Shown: positions 10,839 to 23,195, counted from the first letter of the stretch. The stretch is 64,000 nt of DNA from Tepidiphilus margaritifer DSM 15129 (GCF_000425565.1 NZ_AUDR01000016.1:1-64000), one strand, 5' to 3'. The notes: generated by a model from the letters alone, not told the origin. Translations and numbers: made by a program.

Positions 10839-11452
10839 TCGGCGGGGGGCTTGCGTTGGGGCCGTCCACGGCCGAATTTGGGTTCGGTGCCATTGAGCAG
10901 CTGACGGATGTTGCGTCGATGTCGCCAGAAGAGGACGACCGACATGGCGCCGATCACGAAGACGACGTCACGCGGTAGGCCGAGCAGTAAGGCGAGGAAT
11001 GGGGCGCCAACCGCGGCGGTGAGGGCGGCGAGTGAGGAGTAGCGGGTGACGAAGGCGACGACGAGCCAAATGCCGGCAGCGGCCAGGGCGAGCGCCGGCT
11101 GCAGTCCGGCGAGGACGCCAAGGGCCGTGGCGACGCCCTTGCCGCCACGAAAACGCAGGAAGAGGCTATAGACGTGCCCGAGGAAGGCGGCGAGTCCGGC
11201 GAGCGCGGCGGTCGTGACGTCCGCCCCGATCCGTTGGACGAGCCAGACGGCGAACCAGCCTTTGGCGGCGTCGCCTGCGAGCGTGAAGAGCGCCGCGGCC
11301 TTGTGGCCGGTACGCAGCACGTTGGTGGCGCCGGGATTGCCGGAGCCGTAGGATCGGGGATCGGGCAGGCGGAAGAGGCGGCTCGCGACGATGGCGAAGG
11401 GAATCGAGCCGATCGCGTAGCCCATCAGGACGAGAAGCAGGATCTTGGGCAT
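10829..11452 (-). CDS. plsY: glycerol-3-phosphate acyltransferase PlsY
   Basis: A membrane enzyme that acylates glycerol-3-phosphate with acyl-phosphate, the first step of phospholipid synthesis. It is 207 residues from the ATG at 11452, which gives the normal N-terminus ([20 protein letters not shown]); an upstream in-frame ATG would add 20 unlikely residues. Family motifs are visible: [12 protein letters not shown] in loop 1, [12 protein letters not shown] in loop 2 and the final [16 protein letters not shown]. About five membrane spans are evident. The C-terminus overlaps the end of tsaD on the other strand. Confidence 0.95.
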   Translation of the reverse strand: MPKILLLVLMGYAIGSIPFAIVASRLFRLPDPRSYGSGNPGATNVLRTGHKAAALFTLAGDAAKGWFAVWLVQRIGADVTTAALAGLAAFLGHVYSLFLRFRGGKGVATALGVLAGLQPALALAAAGIWLVVAFVTRYSSLAALTAAVGAPFLALLLGLPRDVVFVIGAMSVVLFWRHRRNIRQLLNGTEPKFGRGRPQRKPPADHP

Positions 11453-11532
11453 CGTGCGATGATCCGGGTAAAAGTGCCTTAGTTTACCCCAGCTTTGACC
11501 GGGGTGTTGCAACGGCGAAGAAGGGAGAAGAA

Positions 11533-11898
11533 ATGGACAGCATTTTCATCGAGGGCTTGCGGGTCGAGGCGCGGGTGGGTGTCTATGCGCGCGAACAGGC
11601 AGCGCCTCAGACCTTGATGATCGATGTGCAGCTCGGTTTGAGCCCCGAGGCCGGGCGAAGCGATGAATTGGCGACGACGATCGATTACGCTCGAGTGATC
11701 GACCGGATCAAGGAATCAGTGGGCGAGCGTCATTTCCACTTGCTCGAGCGGCTTGGGGAGTACTTGATCGGGAGGCTGTTTGCGGAATTCGGTGCTTCCT
11801 GGATTCGCCTGAAGATTTCCAAGATTGGGGTGCGCCCGGAAGTGCGGAACGTGGGAATCGTGCTGGAACGCCAGCGGGAGAAAGAGGCAACGAGATGA
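11533..11898 (+). CDS. folB: dihydroneopterin aldolase
   Basis: Cleaves 7,8-dihydroneopterin to 6-hydroxymethyl-dihydropterin and glycolaldehyde in folate synthesis. It is 121 residues, the family size. The start MDSIFIEGLRVEARVGVY and the central TIDYARVIDRI and FHLLERLGEYL segments are typical. The lysine in LKISKIGV lies where the family has its catalytic lysine, although the following residue is Ile rather than the common Pro. A good GGAGAAG ribosome site precedes the ATG. It is divergent from plsY. Confidence 0.93.
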   Translation: MDSIFIEGLRVEARVGVYAREQAAPQTLMIDVQLGLSPEAGRSDELATTIDYARVIDRIKESVGERHFHLLERLGEYLIGRLFAEFGASWIRLKISKIGVRPEVRNVGIVLERQREKEATR

Positions 11899-11918
11899 CC
11901 GCCGGCGGTGGCCGGCGG
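11899..11918. other. GC-rich hairpin between folB and the H-NS-like gene
   Basis: CCGCCGGC pairs with GCCGGCGG across GGTG in the short gap between two convergent genes. No T-run follows on either strand, so a terminator role is only possible. Confidence 0.4.
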
Positions 11919-11936
11919 ATCGCACTCAGCAGGAGA

Positions 11937-12260
11937 TCATTTGATCTCGAGTTCTTCGGGGGAACGCCCCGACTCGATCCATTCTTTGAACCATTTCGGG
12001 GCGCGGCCGTGGCCGTTCCAGGTGATGTCGGGATTTTGGGGGTGGCGGTATTTCGGTGGTTTCTTGCTCGAATCCCGTTCTTTTTTCTCGCCTTTGAGCA
12101 GACCCAGGGCTTCGTCGAGCGAGATGCCCATTTCTTTGGCGAGCTGGGCCACGCGGGCTTTGAACTGCGCCCGGGCTTCACGGCGGCGCCGTTCGAATTC
12201 GTGTTCGATGTCTTTTTTGAGTTGTTCCAGTTCTTCGATCGTGAGCGAGGTGAGATCCAT
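11937..12260 (-). CDS. H-NS family nucleoid-associated protein
   Basis: A 107-residue DNA-binding protein of the H-NS family. Residues 1-60 are strongly charged and helical, the oligomerisation coiled coil. The C-terminal DNA-binding motif TWNGHGRAPKW (residues 80-90) matches the H-NS consensus that inserts into the minor groove of AT-rich DNA. In proteobacteria such proteins bridge DNA and silence transferred genes. It is transcribed alone and is convergent with folB. Confidence 0.92.
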   Translation of the reverse strand: MDLTSLTIEELEQLKKDIEHEFERRRREARAQFKARVAQLAKEMGISLDEALGLLKGEKKERDSSKKPPKYRHPQNPDITWNGHGRAPKWFKEWIESGRSPEELEIK

Positions 12261-12328
12261 GATGTTTTTCGAATGAAGTGGAAGAAGCCGCCATTATAGC
12301 CAATTTTTTCTTTTTTGAAACCGTCTTT

Positions 12329-13279
12329 TTATGCACGGGGATGATGGCGACGATAAAGGGCTTCCAGGCGGGCGCGGGCGATGTGGGTGTAGATTTGCGT
12401 GGTGGAAATGTCGGCGTGTCCTAGAAGTAATTGTACGGCGCGCAGATCGGCCCCGTGATCGAGCAAATGGGTGGCAAAGGCGTGGCGCAAGGTGTGGGGG
12501 GAAAGACGTTCGGGAGCGATGCCACAGCGAATGGCATGTTCTTTGATGATCTGCCAGCAGCGTTGCCGCGTCATGGCTTCGCCGCGGCGATTGAGAAACA
12601 GGGTCTCTTCCCGTTTTCCATTCAGAAGCAGGGGGCGCGCTTCGTGCCAATAGCGTTCGAGCCATATCGTGGCTTCTTCGCCCAGCGGTACGAGCCGCTC
12701 TTTGCTGCCTTTGCCGAGCACGCGCAGCCAGCCTTCGTTGCGCTCGATCTGGTGTGTCTGCAAGCCCACGAGTTCGCTCACGCGTAGTCCCGTGGCATAG
12801 AGCACTTCGAGCATCGTTTTGTCGCGCAGCCCGAGCGGGGTGGTGACGTCGGGGGCGGCGAGCAGGCGTTCTACGTCCGTTTCGGTGAGCGTCTTGGGGC
12901 GGCGCGGCGGCAGCAGCGGCGGCTGCAGGGTGGCGGTGGGGTCTCGGGCGATCTGGCCTTCACGCAGCAGCCAGCGGTAATAGCGCCGCCAGCTCGCGAG
13001 CAGCCGCCGCTGGCTGGTGGCCTTGTTGTGGCGGCTGAAGTCGGCGAGATAGGAGAGGAGCTCGGCGCTGCACGCCTCGCGCGGGTCGAACCCGGCGCGC
13101 TGAGCCCAGAGAAAGAATTGGCCGAGATCGCTGCGGTAGGCGGCGAGCGTGGCCGGCGCGAGCCCTTCTTCGAGCCAAAGAGTCTGCACGAAGGCGTCGA
13201 GCGAGGCTTCCAGCGCCAGCGCGAGCCGCTCGGCTGCCTCGTTCAGCGCCGGATCTCGCCTTGTCCGAGCACGATCCAT
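12329..13279 (-). CDS. xerD: tyrosine recombinase XerD
   Basis: A site-specific recombinase that, with XerC, resolves chromosome dimers at dif near the division septum. From the ATG at 13279 it has 316 residues. The N-terminal SAM-like domain covers about 25-115. All catalytic residues are present: R166 (GLRVSEL), K190 (GKGSKER), H262 and R265 (HTLRHAF), H288 (LLGHADI) and the nucleophile Y297 (TQIYTH). The wording around the active site fits XerD better than XerC. This start overlaps the end of proA by 37 bases; a later start such as CTG at 13249 cannot be excluded. The frame stays open much further upstream, but that stretch is antisense-like shadow of proA. Confidence 0.9.
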   Translation of the reverse strand: MDRARTRRDPALNEAAERLALALEASLDAFVQTLWLEEGLAPATLAAYRSDLGQFFLWAQRAGFDPREACSAELLSYLADFSRHNKATSQRRLLASWRRYYRWLLREGQIARDPTATLQPPLLPPRRPKTLTETDVERLLAAPDVTTPLGLRDKTMLEVLYATGLRVSELVGLQTHQIERNEGWLRVLGKGSKERLVPLGEEATIWLERYWHEARPLLLNGKREETLFLNRRGEAMTRQRCWQIIKEHAIRCGIAPERLSPHTLRHAFATHLLDHGADLRAVQLLLGHADISTTQIYTHIARARLEALYRRHHPRA

Positions 13280-14520
13280 TTCTGGCTGGTGAGGCCCTCG
13301 AGTCCGACTGGGCCGCGGGCGTGGATCTTGTCGGTGGAGATGCCGATCTCGGCGCCGAGCCCGTATTCGAAACCGTCGGCGAAGCGGGTGGAGGCGTTGA
13401 CCATCACCGAGGCGGAGTCGACTTCGCGCAGGAATCGCATCGCGGCACCGTAGTCTTCGGTGAGGATGGCGTCGGTGTGATGTGAGCCGTAGCGTTCGAT
13501 GTGCTCGATCGCTTCGTCGAGGTCGGCGACGACGCGGATGGCGATGATGGGAGCGAGGTATTCCTCGCGCCAGTCGTCTTCGGTGGCGGCTTTGAGCAAT
13601 TCCGTGGGCAGGCCGTGGCGCTGCAAAAGGGTGAGCGCGCGCGGGCAGCAGCGCATCTGGACGCCATGCCCGGCGAACATGCGTCCGATCTCGGGGAGAT
13701 GGCGTTCGGCCACCGCCTCGTCGATCAGCAGCGTCTCGGCGGCGTTGCATACGCCGTAGCGGTGTGTCTTGGCGTTTTCGACGATGGGCAGCACCTTGGC
13801 CGGGTCGGCGGCGGCGTGGACATAGACGTGGCAGTTGCCGTCGAGGTGTTTGATGACCGGCACGCGGGCATCTTTCATCACGGCTTCGATGAGTCCCTTG
13901 CCGCCGCGCGGGACGATGACGTCGACGAGCTCGGGCGAGGCGACGAGGCGGGAGACGAGCGTGCGATCGGTGGTCTCGACGAGCTGCACGGCGGCAAGCG
14001 GCAGCCCGGCCGCTTCGAGCCCAGCGCGGATGCAGCGCTCGATCGCCTGGTTGCTGCGAAGCGCTTCCTTGCCGCCACGCAGGATGGCGGCGTTGCCGGA
14101 TTTGAGGCATAGGGCGGCGGCATCGGCCGTGACGTTGGGGCGCGCCTCGTAGATGATGCCGATCACGCCCAGGGGTACGCGCATTTTGCCGACCTGGATG
14201 CCGCTGGGGCGGCGCTTGACTTCGTCGATTTCGCCCACGGGATCGGGCAGCGTCGCGACCTGGGCTACACCCTCGGCCATCGTATCCAACCCTTTCTCGC
14301 TCAGGGTGAGGCGGTCGATGAGCGCGGGGGAGAGTCCCGCCTCGCGGGCGGCGGCGAGATCGGCGGCGTTGGCCGCGAGCACGTCGTCGCGGTGGCGCCG
14401 CAGCGCCTCGGCCGTGGCAAGGAGGGCGGCGTTCTTCGCCTGGGTCGAGGTCTTGGCCATGGCGCGGGCGGCCTGGCGGGCGGCACGGCCGAGGTCGGCG
14501 AGGTAGCGGTCGAGTTCCAT
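13243..14520 (-). CDS. proA: gamma-glutamyl phosphate reductase
   Basis: The second step of proline synthesis: NADPH-dependent reduction of gamma-glutamyl phosphate to glutamate semialdehyde. It is 425 residues, full length. The aldehyde-dehydrogenase fold is clear, with the catalytic cysteine C258 in [11 protein letters not shown] and the signature [13 protein letters not shown] at about 204-216. It ends inside the start of xerD and follows holA by 28 bases, so the leuS-lptE-holA-proA-xerD group on this strand looks like one transcription unit. Confidence 0.97.
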   Translation of the reverse strand: MELDRYLADLGRAARQAARAMAKTSTQAKNAALLATAEALRRHRDDVLAANAADLAAAREAGLSPALIDRLTLSEKGLDTMAEGVAQVATLPDPVGEIDEVKRRPSGIQVGKMRVPLGVIGIIYEARPNVTADAAALCLKSGNAAILRGGKEALRSNQAIERCIRAGLEAAGLPLAAVQLVETTDRTLVSRLVASPELVDVIVPRGGKGLIEAVMKDARVPVIKHLDGNCHVYVHAAADPAKVLPIVENAKTHRYGVCNAAETLLIDEAVAERHLPEIGRMFAGHGVQMRCCPRALTLLQRHGLPTELLKAATEDDWREEYLAPIIAIRVVADLDEAIEHIERYGSHHTDAILTEDYGAAMRFLREVDSASVMVNASTRFADGFEYGLGAEIGISTDKIHARGPVGLEGLTSQKWIVLGQGEIRR

Positions 14521-14548
14521 CGGGGCTTACTCCAGCGGTCGGATGGGA

Positions 14549-15574
14549 TCAGGCGGCGCGGCCACGGGACAAAGCCGTGCCCAGCGAGAGGAGGAGTCGT
14601 TCGGCCTCCATGGTGAAATCGCCGGGTTCGGCACCCTTGGCAATGCGATCGAGCCGGGCACAGGCGGTGAGCGCGGCATGCAGGGGCGGAAATCGCCGGG
14701 CGCTACGCTCGATCCCGCGTTTTTCTTCGGGGCGGAAGAGGCGTTCTTGCCGAAAAAAAGCCTCCAGCGGTGCACGACGAGCGAGCGTTTCCTGGGCTCC
14801 GGCAATGAGCCGCAGCGCTGCGGCCATCGCCCAGACGAGGAGCGGCGCAGCGCAGCCCTCGGCGGTGAGCGTACGCAGCAGCCGCAAGGCCCGCACCGCC
14901 TCGCCCTCGAGCAGGGCTTGGCGCAGCGACTCGGGGTCGTAACGGGCGAGGTCGAACACGGCGGCGCGCACTTCTTCTTCCGGCAGCGGACCTTCGGGGA
15001 AGATAAGGGCGAGTTTTTCAAGTTCCTGGCGCGCGGCGAGGAGGTTGCCTTCCGTGCGTTCGGCGAGCAGGCGCAGGAGTTCAGGCGAGGCGCTCTGTCC
15101 CTGGCGGGCGAGCCGTTCGCGCCACCACTGGGGAAGTTGCTCGCGCGAGGGGGCGTTGGCCTCCACGGCCACGGCGTGTTGCTCGAGGGCGGTGAACCAG
15201 GCACTCTTGCGCGTCTGCCAGTCGATCTCGCCCAGGGTGACGAGAAGGATCGTGTCGGGCAAGGGGTGTTTGACCCGTTCGCTGAGCCAGGCAGCGCCTT
15301 CCGTGCCGGGCTTACCCTGGGGCAGCCGCAGTTCGATGAGGCGGCGAGCGGCAAAGAGCGAGGGGCTGTCGCATTCCTGGGTGAGGCGTTCCCACGAGAA
15401 ACCGGGCTCGAGGGTGAAGACGAGCCGCTCGTCGAAACCGAGCGCGCGGGCCCGGGCGCGGAGAGCGTCGGTGGCCTCGAGGACGAGGAGGGGCTCGTCG
15501 CCATAGACCGCCCAAACGGGTTCCAGCGTTTGGCGTTCGAGGTGGCGGGCGAGCCGTTCGAGCGGTAGTTTCAT
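14549..15574 (-). CDS. holA: DNA polymerase III subunit delta
   Basis: The delta subunit of the clamp loader, which opens the beta clamp; 341 residues, the usual size. The N-terminal part (VWAVYGDEPLLVLEATDALR) is the typical HolA opening, and the middle (LLRLLAERTEGNLLAARQELEKLAL) matches the AAA+ lid region. The sequence is divergent as in all HolA proteins. Its ATG overlaps the lptE stop as ATGA, and lptE-holA is a standard gene pair in proteobacteria, which strengthens the call. Confidence 0.94.
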   Translation of the reverse strand: MKLPLERLARHLERQTLEPVWAVYGDEPLLVLEATDALRARARALGFDERLVFTLEPGFSWERLTQECDSPSLFAARRLIELRLPQGKPGTEGAAWLSERVKHPLPDTILLVTLGEIDWQTRKSAWFTALEQHAVAVEANAPSREQLPQWWRERLARQGQSASPELLRLLAERTEGNLLAARQELEKLALIFPEGPLPEEEVRAAVFDLARYDPESLRQALLEGEAVRALRLLRTLTAEGCAAPLLVWAMAAALRLIAGAQETLARRAPLEAFFRQERLFRPEEKRGIERSARRFPPLHAALTACARLDRIAKGAEPGDFTMEAERLLLSLGTALSRGRAA

Positions 15575-16086
15575 TTGCGATTGGCGAGCGTGCGACCGAC
15601 CATCAGGAACATCTGGTCGACGAGCTGCTGGCGCATGTCGGCGTAGAGGAGGGCTTCTTCCTGGGCTCGCGCCGTGATCTGGTTGTCGTCGTAGCTGTAG
15701 TCGCGCTCCGCGACGAGTTCGGTGGGAGGGATCACCTCCTTGCCTTCCTTGTCCAGCACGCGGAAGTTGAGTCGAGCGCGGATGAGGTACTCTTGCACCT
15801 TACCGGCTTTCGTCAGGGTGAGGATGTCCCGCTCTTCGCGGTAGGAGAGGACGTCGAGGCGGATGTCGGCCTGCTGGGGAGGATCGACCCACTGCGTTTC
15901 GCTGCCGGCGAGGCGGCGGGAAATGGTCTGTCCCAGGGGGCTGCCCCGCGCCACGTTGTTGATTTGAACGGTAGGCGCACCGAGGCCGGCCATGCCGCGG
16001 GGCCGAAAGCCGCAGCCGGCAAGCAGTGCCGCAGCGGCGAGCAGCAGGCGGCGTCGGGAGGCGGAACGAAGCGTTGGCTCGGCCAT
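15571..16086 (-). CDS. lptE: LPS-assembly lipoprotein LptE
   Basis: The outer-membrane lipoprotein that plugs LptD and helps place lipopolysaccharide on the cell surface. It is 171 residues. A short signal sequence ends in the lipobox LLAGC with the lipidated cysteine C25, followed by GFRPRG, the usual start of mature LptE. The context leuS-lptE-holA is the conserved proteobacterial order. It overlaps holA by four bases. Confidence 0.93.
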   Translation of the reverse strand: MAEPTLRSASRRRLLLAAAALLAGCGFRPRGMAGLGAPTVQINNVARGSPLGQTISRRLAGSETQWVDPPQQADIRLDVLSYREERDILTLTKAGKVQEYLIRARLNFRVLDKEGKEVIPPTELVAERDYSYDDNQITARAQEEALLYADMRQQLVDQMFLMVGRTLANRK

Positions 16087-16096
16087 CGGGCAGTCC

Positions 16097-18855
<2,759 letters not shown>

Positions 18856-18874
18856 TGTCGATCGAGGAGCTCCA

Positions 18875-19900
18875 ATGAAACGAACGTTCGTAACGGTGGC
18901 GGTGCTGACGGCAGCCTTGTTCGCTCCAGCGCTGAAGGCCCAGGAACCGGTGGTCAACGTCTACTCGACGCGGCACTACCCCACCGACACCCGTCTCTAC
19001 GAAAACTTCACGGCCGCCACCGGTATCAAGGTGAACCTGATCGAGGGGCAGGAAGATCCACTCATCGAGCGCATCCGGGCCGAGGGGGAGAACAGCCCGG
19101 CCGACGTGCTGATCACGGTCGATGCGGGGCGTCTGTGGCGTGCTGAGCAAATGGGGCTCTTCGCTCCGGTGCGCTCCGAGCTGTTGGAGACGCGGATTCC
19201 GGCGCATTTCCGTCATCCGGAAGGGAAGTGGTTCGGGTTCTCTTATCGCGCTCGCGCCATCGTTTACAACAAGGCGGCGGTGTCGGGCGGCGAGATCAAA
19301 GACTATGCTGATCTTGCCGATCCGAAATGGAAAGGGCGCGTGTGCGTGCGCTCTTCGAGCAACGTGTACAACTTGTCCCTGCTCGCGGCGCTCATCGAGC
19401 ACTGGGGCGAGGAAAAGGCGCGTGCCTGGGCACAGGCAGTGAAAAACAATCTCGCGCGCCCGCCGCAAGGGTCCGATACCGATCAGATCAAGGCGGTGGC
19501 CGCCGGTGAGTGCGACGTGGCGCTGGTAAACCACTATTATTATGCGCGTTTCCTCGCTTCCGACAAGCCCGAAGATATGAACGTGGCGCGCAAAGTGTCG
19601 CTGGTGTGGCCGGACCAGGACGGGAACGGCACCCACGTGAATATTTCCGGAGCGGGCATGGTGCGCACCGCGCCGCACAAAGAAGCCGCGATCCGTTTCC
19701 TCGAGTATCTGGCGAGCGAGGAGGCGCAGGTTTATTTCGCGGTGGGCAACAACGAATGGCCTACGGTGCCCGACGTAGCCTATCGCAACCGCGTGCTCGC
19801 GTCGCTGGGCGAATTCAAGATTGATCCCTTGCCGGTGGAGGTGCTGGGTAAGAACCAGCCGCTGGCACAGAGAATTTTCGACGAGGTGGGTTGGCGCTGA
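18875..19900 (+). CDS. fbpA: ferric iron ABC transporter, periplasmic binding protein
   Basis: The Fe(III)-binding receptor of an FbpABC/FutABC-type importer in the periplasm. It is 341 residues with a signal peptide cleaved after about A22 (APALKA-QEP). The mature protein begins with VNVYSTRHYPTD, typical of this cluster. The run Y221-Y222-Y223 (NHYYYARF) supplies the tyrosine ligands that hold ferric iron in the family. The gene is read alone on the plus strand, with its permease gene facing it and the ATPase gene beyond, so the three parts form two Fur-boxed units rather than one operon. Confidence 0.95.
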   Translation: MKRTFVTVAVLTAALFAPALKAQEPVVNVYSTRHYPTDTRLYENFTAATGIKVNLIEGQEDPLIERIRAEGENSPADVLITVDAGRLWRAEQMGLFAPVRSELLETRIPAHFRHPEGKWFGFSYRARAIVYNKAAVSGGEIKDYADLADPKWKGRVCVRSSSNVYNLSLLAALIEHWGEEKARAWAQAVKNNLARPPQGSDTDQIKAVAAGECDVALVNHYYYARFLASDKPEDMNVARKVSLVWPDQDGNGTHVNISGAGMVRTAPHKEAAIRFLEYLASEEAQVYFAVGNNEWPTVPDVAYRNRVLASLGEFKIDPLPVEVLGKNQPLAQRIFDEVGWR

Positions 19901-19924
19901 GGGCGAGCTCTACCGTCGTTCGCG

Positions 19925-19953
19925 AAACGCCCGGTCTGGAAGCCGGGCGTTTT
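19925..19953. terminator. bidirectional intrinsic terminator between fbpA and fbpB
   Basis: AAACGCCCGG (19925-19934) pairs with CCGGGCGTTT (19943-19952) over an eight-base loop. T-rich sides on both strands serve both convergent genes. The fbpB stop codon touches its right edge. Confidence 0.88.
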
Positions 19954-21644
19954 CATGCCGTGTCCGAGGCGGCATCGACCCCGTGCAGAGGATTTTTCTC
20001 GTCCGCACGCGCTTGGCCATGGCGGGTGATCTGATGAGCCAGTAACAGCACCGGCCCGAGAGCAACGAGTACGAGGGTGAGCGAGGGCAGCCCCAGCTCG
20101 GCCAGGCGCTCATCGGCTGCCAGGGTATGAACCTGAGTGGCGAGCGTGTCGAAATTGAAAGGGCGCATCACCAGTGTGGCCGGTAACTCCTTCATCACGT
20201 CGACGAAGACGAGCAGGGCTGCGGTCAAGAGGCTCTTCGTCAGGAGCGGCGCGTGGATGCAGGCGAGTGTGCGCCACAGGCCGCTGCCGAGCGTGCGCGC
20301 GGCTTCATCCATCGCCTGAGGAATCTTCGCGAGCCCCGCTTCCACCGTATGCAGTGCCGTGCTGAGGAAACGAACCAGATAAGCATAGACGAGGCCGGCG
20401 AGACTGCCGGTGAGGAGTAGCCCCGGTGAGAGGCCGAAGGTCTGGTGCAGCCAGGTGGCGATCAGATTGTCGAGTGCGGCTGCCGGCAAGAGCACGCCGA
20501 CGGCGATGACCACTCCCGGCAGAGCATAGCCCAGCCCCACGAGCCGGTTGAGCAGGCGTGCCAGCGGTGACGGTTTCAGCCGCGCGTGGTAAGCGAACAG
20601 GAGCGTCAGCACCACGGCAAGGAGCGCGGTCATGGTGGCGAGTCGGAGGCTATTGCCGGCGGCGCGCCAGAAACGCAGGTCGACGGCCACGGACGGTTCC
20701 TGCAGGCTCATCGCCAGCAAGAGGATCGCGGGCAGCAGAAAGCCCAAGATCACCGGCAGGGCACAGGTGCAGCAGGCAAGCGTGGCGCGCCAGCCGAAGA
20801 GTTGCGTCCGCGGCACGGGAGTCTGTTGTCTGCCGGCATCGAACTTTGCCCGCCGCCGGCTGGCCCGTTCCAGCCATAGCAAGAGCAGCACGAAACCGAC
20901 GAGCATGGAGGCGAGCTGCGCTGCCGCTACCCGGTCTCCCAGCGAATACCAGGTACGGAAGATTCCCGTGGTGAAAGTGGGAATGCCGAAATAGGCCACG
21001 GTACCGTAGTCGGCGAGCGCTTCCATGAGCGCGAGCGCCGTGCCGGCGGCGATCGCCGGACGGGCGAGCGGCAGGCTTACTTGCCAGAAGGTGTGCCAGG
21101 GGGGGGTGCCGAGCGTGCGCGCTGCTTCGAGCATGGCCGGGCTGCGCTCGAGGAACGCCGTGCGTGCGAGCAGGTAGACGTAAGGGTAGAGCGCCAGCAC
21201 GAGAATGGTCACGGCGCCGCCGAGCGAGCGGATGGGCGGAAACCAGTAATCGCGTACGCTCCAGCCGGTGAGTTCGCGCAACGCGCTTTGTAGCGGGCCG
21301 CTCACCTGGAGAAAATCGGTGTAGGCGTAGGCCATTACATAGGCCGGCATGGCGAACGGCAGGATCAGCGCCCACTCCAGCAGGCGACGGCCGGGGAACT
21401 CGTGCGTGGCGGTGAGCCAGGCGCAGCTCACGCCGATGATGGTCGTGCCCAGCGCCACGCCCAGCGCGATCCAGGCGGTATTGCGCAGGTAGTCCGGCAA
21501 GACGGTACGGACGAGATGGGCCCAGACGTCACTGGTGCTCGGCTGTAGTAGCTGCGCGAGCACGCTGAGAAGCGGCACCACGGCGAGCAGGGCCAGTAAG
21601 GTGACGAGAAGGGTGGAGAGGGAAAAAGACCGGGGCATAGGCAT
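19953..21644 (-). CDS. fbpB: ferric iron ABC transporter, permease protein
   Basis: The inner-membrane channel of the iron importer; 563 residues from the ATG at 21644 (or 561 from 21638). It has the double-permease architecture of FbpB, with about twelve membrane spans in two repeats. Each repeat carries an EAA-type loop (LEAARTLGTPPWHTFWQVSLPL near 240 and MDEAARTLGSGLWRTLACI near 480) that contacts the ATPase. The reading frame is open about 330 bases further upstream, but that part overlaps fbpC on the other strand and is not membrane-like. It is divergent from fbpC across one Fur box. Confidence 0.93.
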   Translation of the reverse strand: MPMPRSFSLSTLLVTLLALLAVVPLLSVLAQLLQPSTSDVWAHLVRTVLPDYLRNTAWIALGVALGTTIIGVSCAWLTATHEFPGRRLLEWALILPFAMPAYVMAYAYTDFLQVSGPLQSALRELTGWSVRDYWFPPIRSLGGAVTILVLALYPYVYLLARTAFLERSPAMLEAARTLGTPPWHTFWQVSLPLARPAIAAGTALALMEALADYGTVAYFGIPTFTTGIFRTWYSLGDRVAAAQLASMLVGFVLLLLWLERASRRRAKFDAGRQQTPVPRTQLFGWRATLACCTCALPVILGFLLPAILLLAMSLQEPSVAVDLRFWRAAGNSLRLATMTALLAVVLTLLFAYHARLKPSPLARLLNRLVGLGYALPGVVIAVGVLLPAAALDNLIATWLHQTFGLSPGLLLTGSLAGLVYAYLVRFLSTALHTVEAGLAKIPQAMDEAARTLGSGLWRTLACIHAPLLTKSLLTAALLVFVDVMKELPATLVMRPFNFDTLATQVHTLAADERLAELGLPSLTLVLVALGPVLLLAHQITRHGQARADEKNPLHGVDAASDTA

Positions 21645-21665
21645 CTCATGAGGCGGACAATACAT

Positions 21666-21684
21666 TATAATGAGAATCGATACA
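21666..21684. promoter_or_regulatory. Fur box between fbpB and fbpC
   Basis: TATAATGAGAATCGATACA matches 13 of 19 positions of the Fur consensus. It lies in the 63-base gap between the divergent fbpB and fbpC starts, where it can control both. The flanks ACATTATAATG also contain a -10-like TATAAT. Confidence 0.72.
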
Positions 21685-21707
21685 TTTTGGCCCAAGGAAC
21701 GATATCG

Positions 21708-22745
21708 GTGTCGGCTGCACTCGAAATTCGCGGTTTGCATCATGCCTACGGCGTGCACGTCGTGGTACGCGACTTGTCGCTCGCCCTGGCTCCCGGGGAG
21801 ATCGGTGCCTTGCTCGGCGCGAGCGGTTGTGGCAAGACGACGGTGCTGCGCTGCGTGGCCGGGTTCGAAGCCCCTCAGCGAGGCGAGATCCGCATCGACG
21901 GGCAGACCGTGACGCGACCCGGACTGGTCGTGCCGCCAGAGCGACGGCGCATCGGTATGGTTTTCCAAGATCACGCCCTATTTCCACACCTCACCATCGC
22001 CCAGAACGTCGCCTTTGGTCTGCGGAGCTTGGATCGACGGGCGCGGGCGAACCGCGTGGCGGAGATGCTGGACGTGGTGGGCTTGAACACCTTGGCCGAT
22101 GCCTGGCCCCATCAGCTCTCGGGCGGTCAGCGGCAGCGGGCAGCGCTTGCCCGGGCCTTGGCGCCGCAGCCGGCGTTGCTCCTGCTCGACGAGCCTTTTT
22201 CCAGCCTCGACGAAGCGTTGCGTGCGCGCCTGGCGCATGAGGTACGCGCTTTGTTGCGCGATCGCGGCATGACGGCACTCGTCGTGACGCACGATCAGCA
22301 CGAAGCGTTCGCCATGGCCGACGTCGTCGGCCTGATGCACGAGGGGCGTATCGAGCAATGGTGCAGCCCCGAAGCGCTTTATCGTGCGCCGACTACCCGA
22401 TATGCCGCGAGTTTCGTCGGTGAAGGCGTTTTCTTGCGGGGGCGGGTTTCGGACACGGGGGAGGTCGAAACCGCTCTGGGCCGTTTACCGGTGCGCTTCG
22501 CGGGGCACGACCGTGCCGAGCCGGGGGCGAGCGTCGAGGTGCTGCTGCGTCCGGAGGATGTTCGCCTCGAAGCGTTCGCCGCCGTGCGGGCACGCGTGGT
22601 GGATGTCCTGTTCCGAGGGGCGCAGTGCCGGCTTACGCTGCGGCTGGATTCCGGCGAGGAGGTGTTCGCCTTGTCCCACGAGGCACCGCTTTTGGGAGAG
22701 ACGGTGGGCGTGTCGGTGCGGCCGGCGGATTTCCCCGCTTTTTAG
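21708..22745 (+). CDS. fbpC: ferric iron ABC transporter, ATP-binding protein
   Basis: The cytoplasmic ATPase that powers the importer; 345 residues from the GTG at 21708, which has AAGGAA about 12 bases upstream and gives the usual start (VSAALEIRGLHHAYG). Upstream in-frame codons run through the Fur box and are rejected. Motifs are Walker A GASGCGKTT (37-45), signature LSGGQRQR (137-144) and Walker B LLLLDEP (157-163). A C-terminal TOBE-type regulatory domain (about 270-345) is present, as in FbpC. Confidence 0.95.
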   Translation: MSAALEIRGLHHAYGVHVVVRDLSLALAPGEIGALLGASGCGKTTVLRCVAGFEAPQRGEIRIDGQTVTRPGLVVPPERRRIGMVFQDHALFPHLTIAQNVAFGLRSLDRRARANRVAEMLDVVGLNTLADAWPHQLSGGQRQRAALARALAPQPALLLLDEPFSSLDEALRARLAHEVRALLRDRGMTALVVTHDQHEAFAMADVVGLMHEGRIEQWCSPEALYRAPTTRYAASFVGEGVFLRGRVSDTGEVETALGRLPVRFAGHDRAEPGASVEVLLRPEDVRLEAFAAVRARVVDVLFRGAQCRLTLRLDSGEEVFALSHEAPLLGETVGVSVRPADFPAF

Positions 22746-22751
22746 AGGTGC

Positions 22752-22779
22752 AAAAAAAACGCCCGCGCGGGGCGGGCGT
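22752..22779 (-). terminator. intrinsic terminator for the small gene at 22820-23125
   Basis: On the minus strand ACGCCCGC and GCGGGCGT form an 8-bp stem with a five-base loop, followed by eight T. It points toward fbpC and ends transcripts coming from the right; fbpC itself may use the same hairpin. Confidence 0.85.
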
Positions 22780-22819
22780 GAACTCCATCGAGATGGAGAG
22801 GGAGGGAGACAAGATTCGG

Positions 22820-23125
22820 TCAGGCGGCGCGGCTGCGCTCGAGTATTTTTTCGCTGGCACGCAGCAGATCAGTGGCTGCACGCAGCGGCATGCTCATCAG
22901 GCGATGCTGCAGGCGCAACCAGGCAGTGATGGGATGCAGGCGTTGCGACTCGGCTTCGGCGAGTCGATGGAATTCGTTCCAGGCGGTTTGCCAAAAAGGC
23001 GAGGATCCGACCCAGCCCGTGGCGAGCGTGGCACGACGCACGGCTTCGACCCACAGCGCCTGTGCGCGCTCTTCGGGCAGATCGTATTGCTTGGCAAACC
23101 AGGGCAGGAGTTTGGGCGTTTTCAT
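22820..23125 (-). CDS. small helical protein of unknown function
   Basis: I do not recognise this 101-residue protein. From the ATG at 23125 it begins MKTPKLLPWFAKQYDLPEER and is rich in Ala, Arg, Leu, Glu and Trp. It is predicted to be mostly amphipathic helix with no membrane span or signal. It has a good promoter, its own terminator and two TGC-rich inverted repeats upstream. A phasin-like or stress role is conceivable from the helical character and the CTGC-N3-GCAG repeat, which resembles PhaR sites, but this is speculation. An in-frame ATG at 23224 would extend it into the promoter, so I reject it. Confidence 0.75.
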   Translation of the reverse strand: MKTPKLLPWFAKQYDLPEERAQALWVEAVRRATLATGWVGSSPFWQTAWNEFHRLAEAESQRLHPITAWLRLQHRLMSMPLRAATDLLRASEKILERSRAA

Positions 23126-23195
23126 CGCTCGGTCCTTACCGCTTCGTGGGCGGCGATTCGGTTGGGCGGCATGTTGTGCCGCAACACATGCTCGC

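Noticed and set aside
12329-14110. 593-residue reading of the xerD frame as one long protein
   Set aside because: Only the last 316 codons resemble a protein family; the upstream part is proA in another frame.
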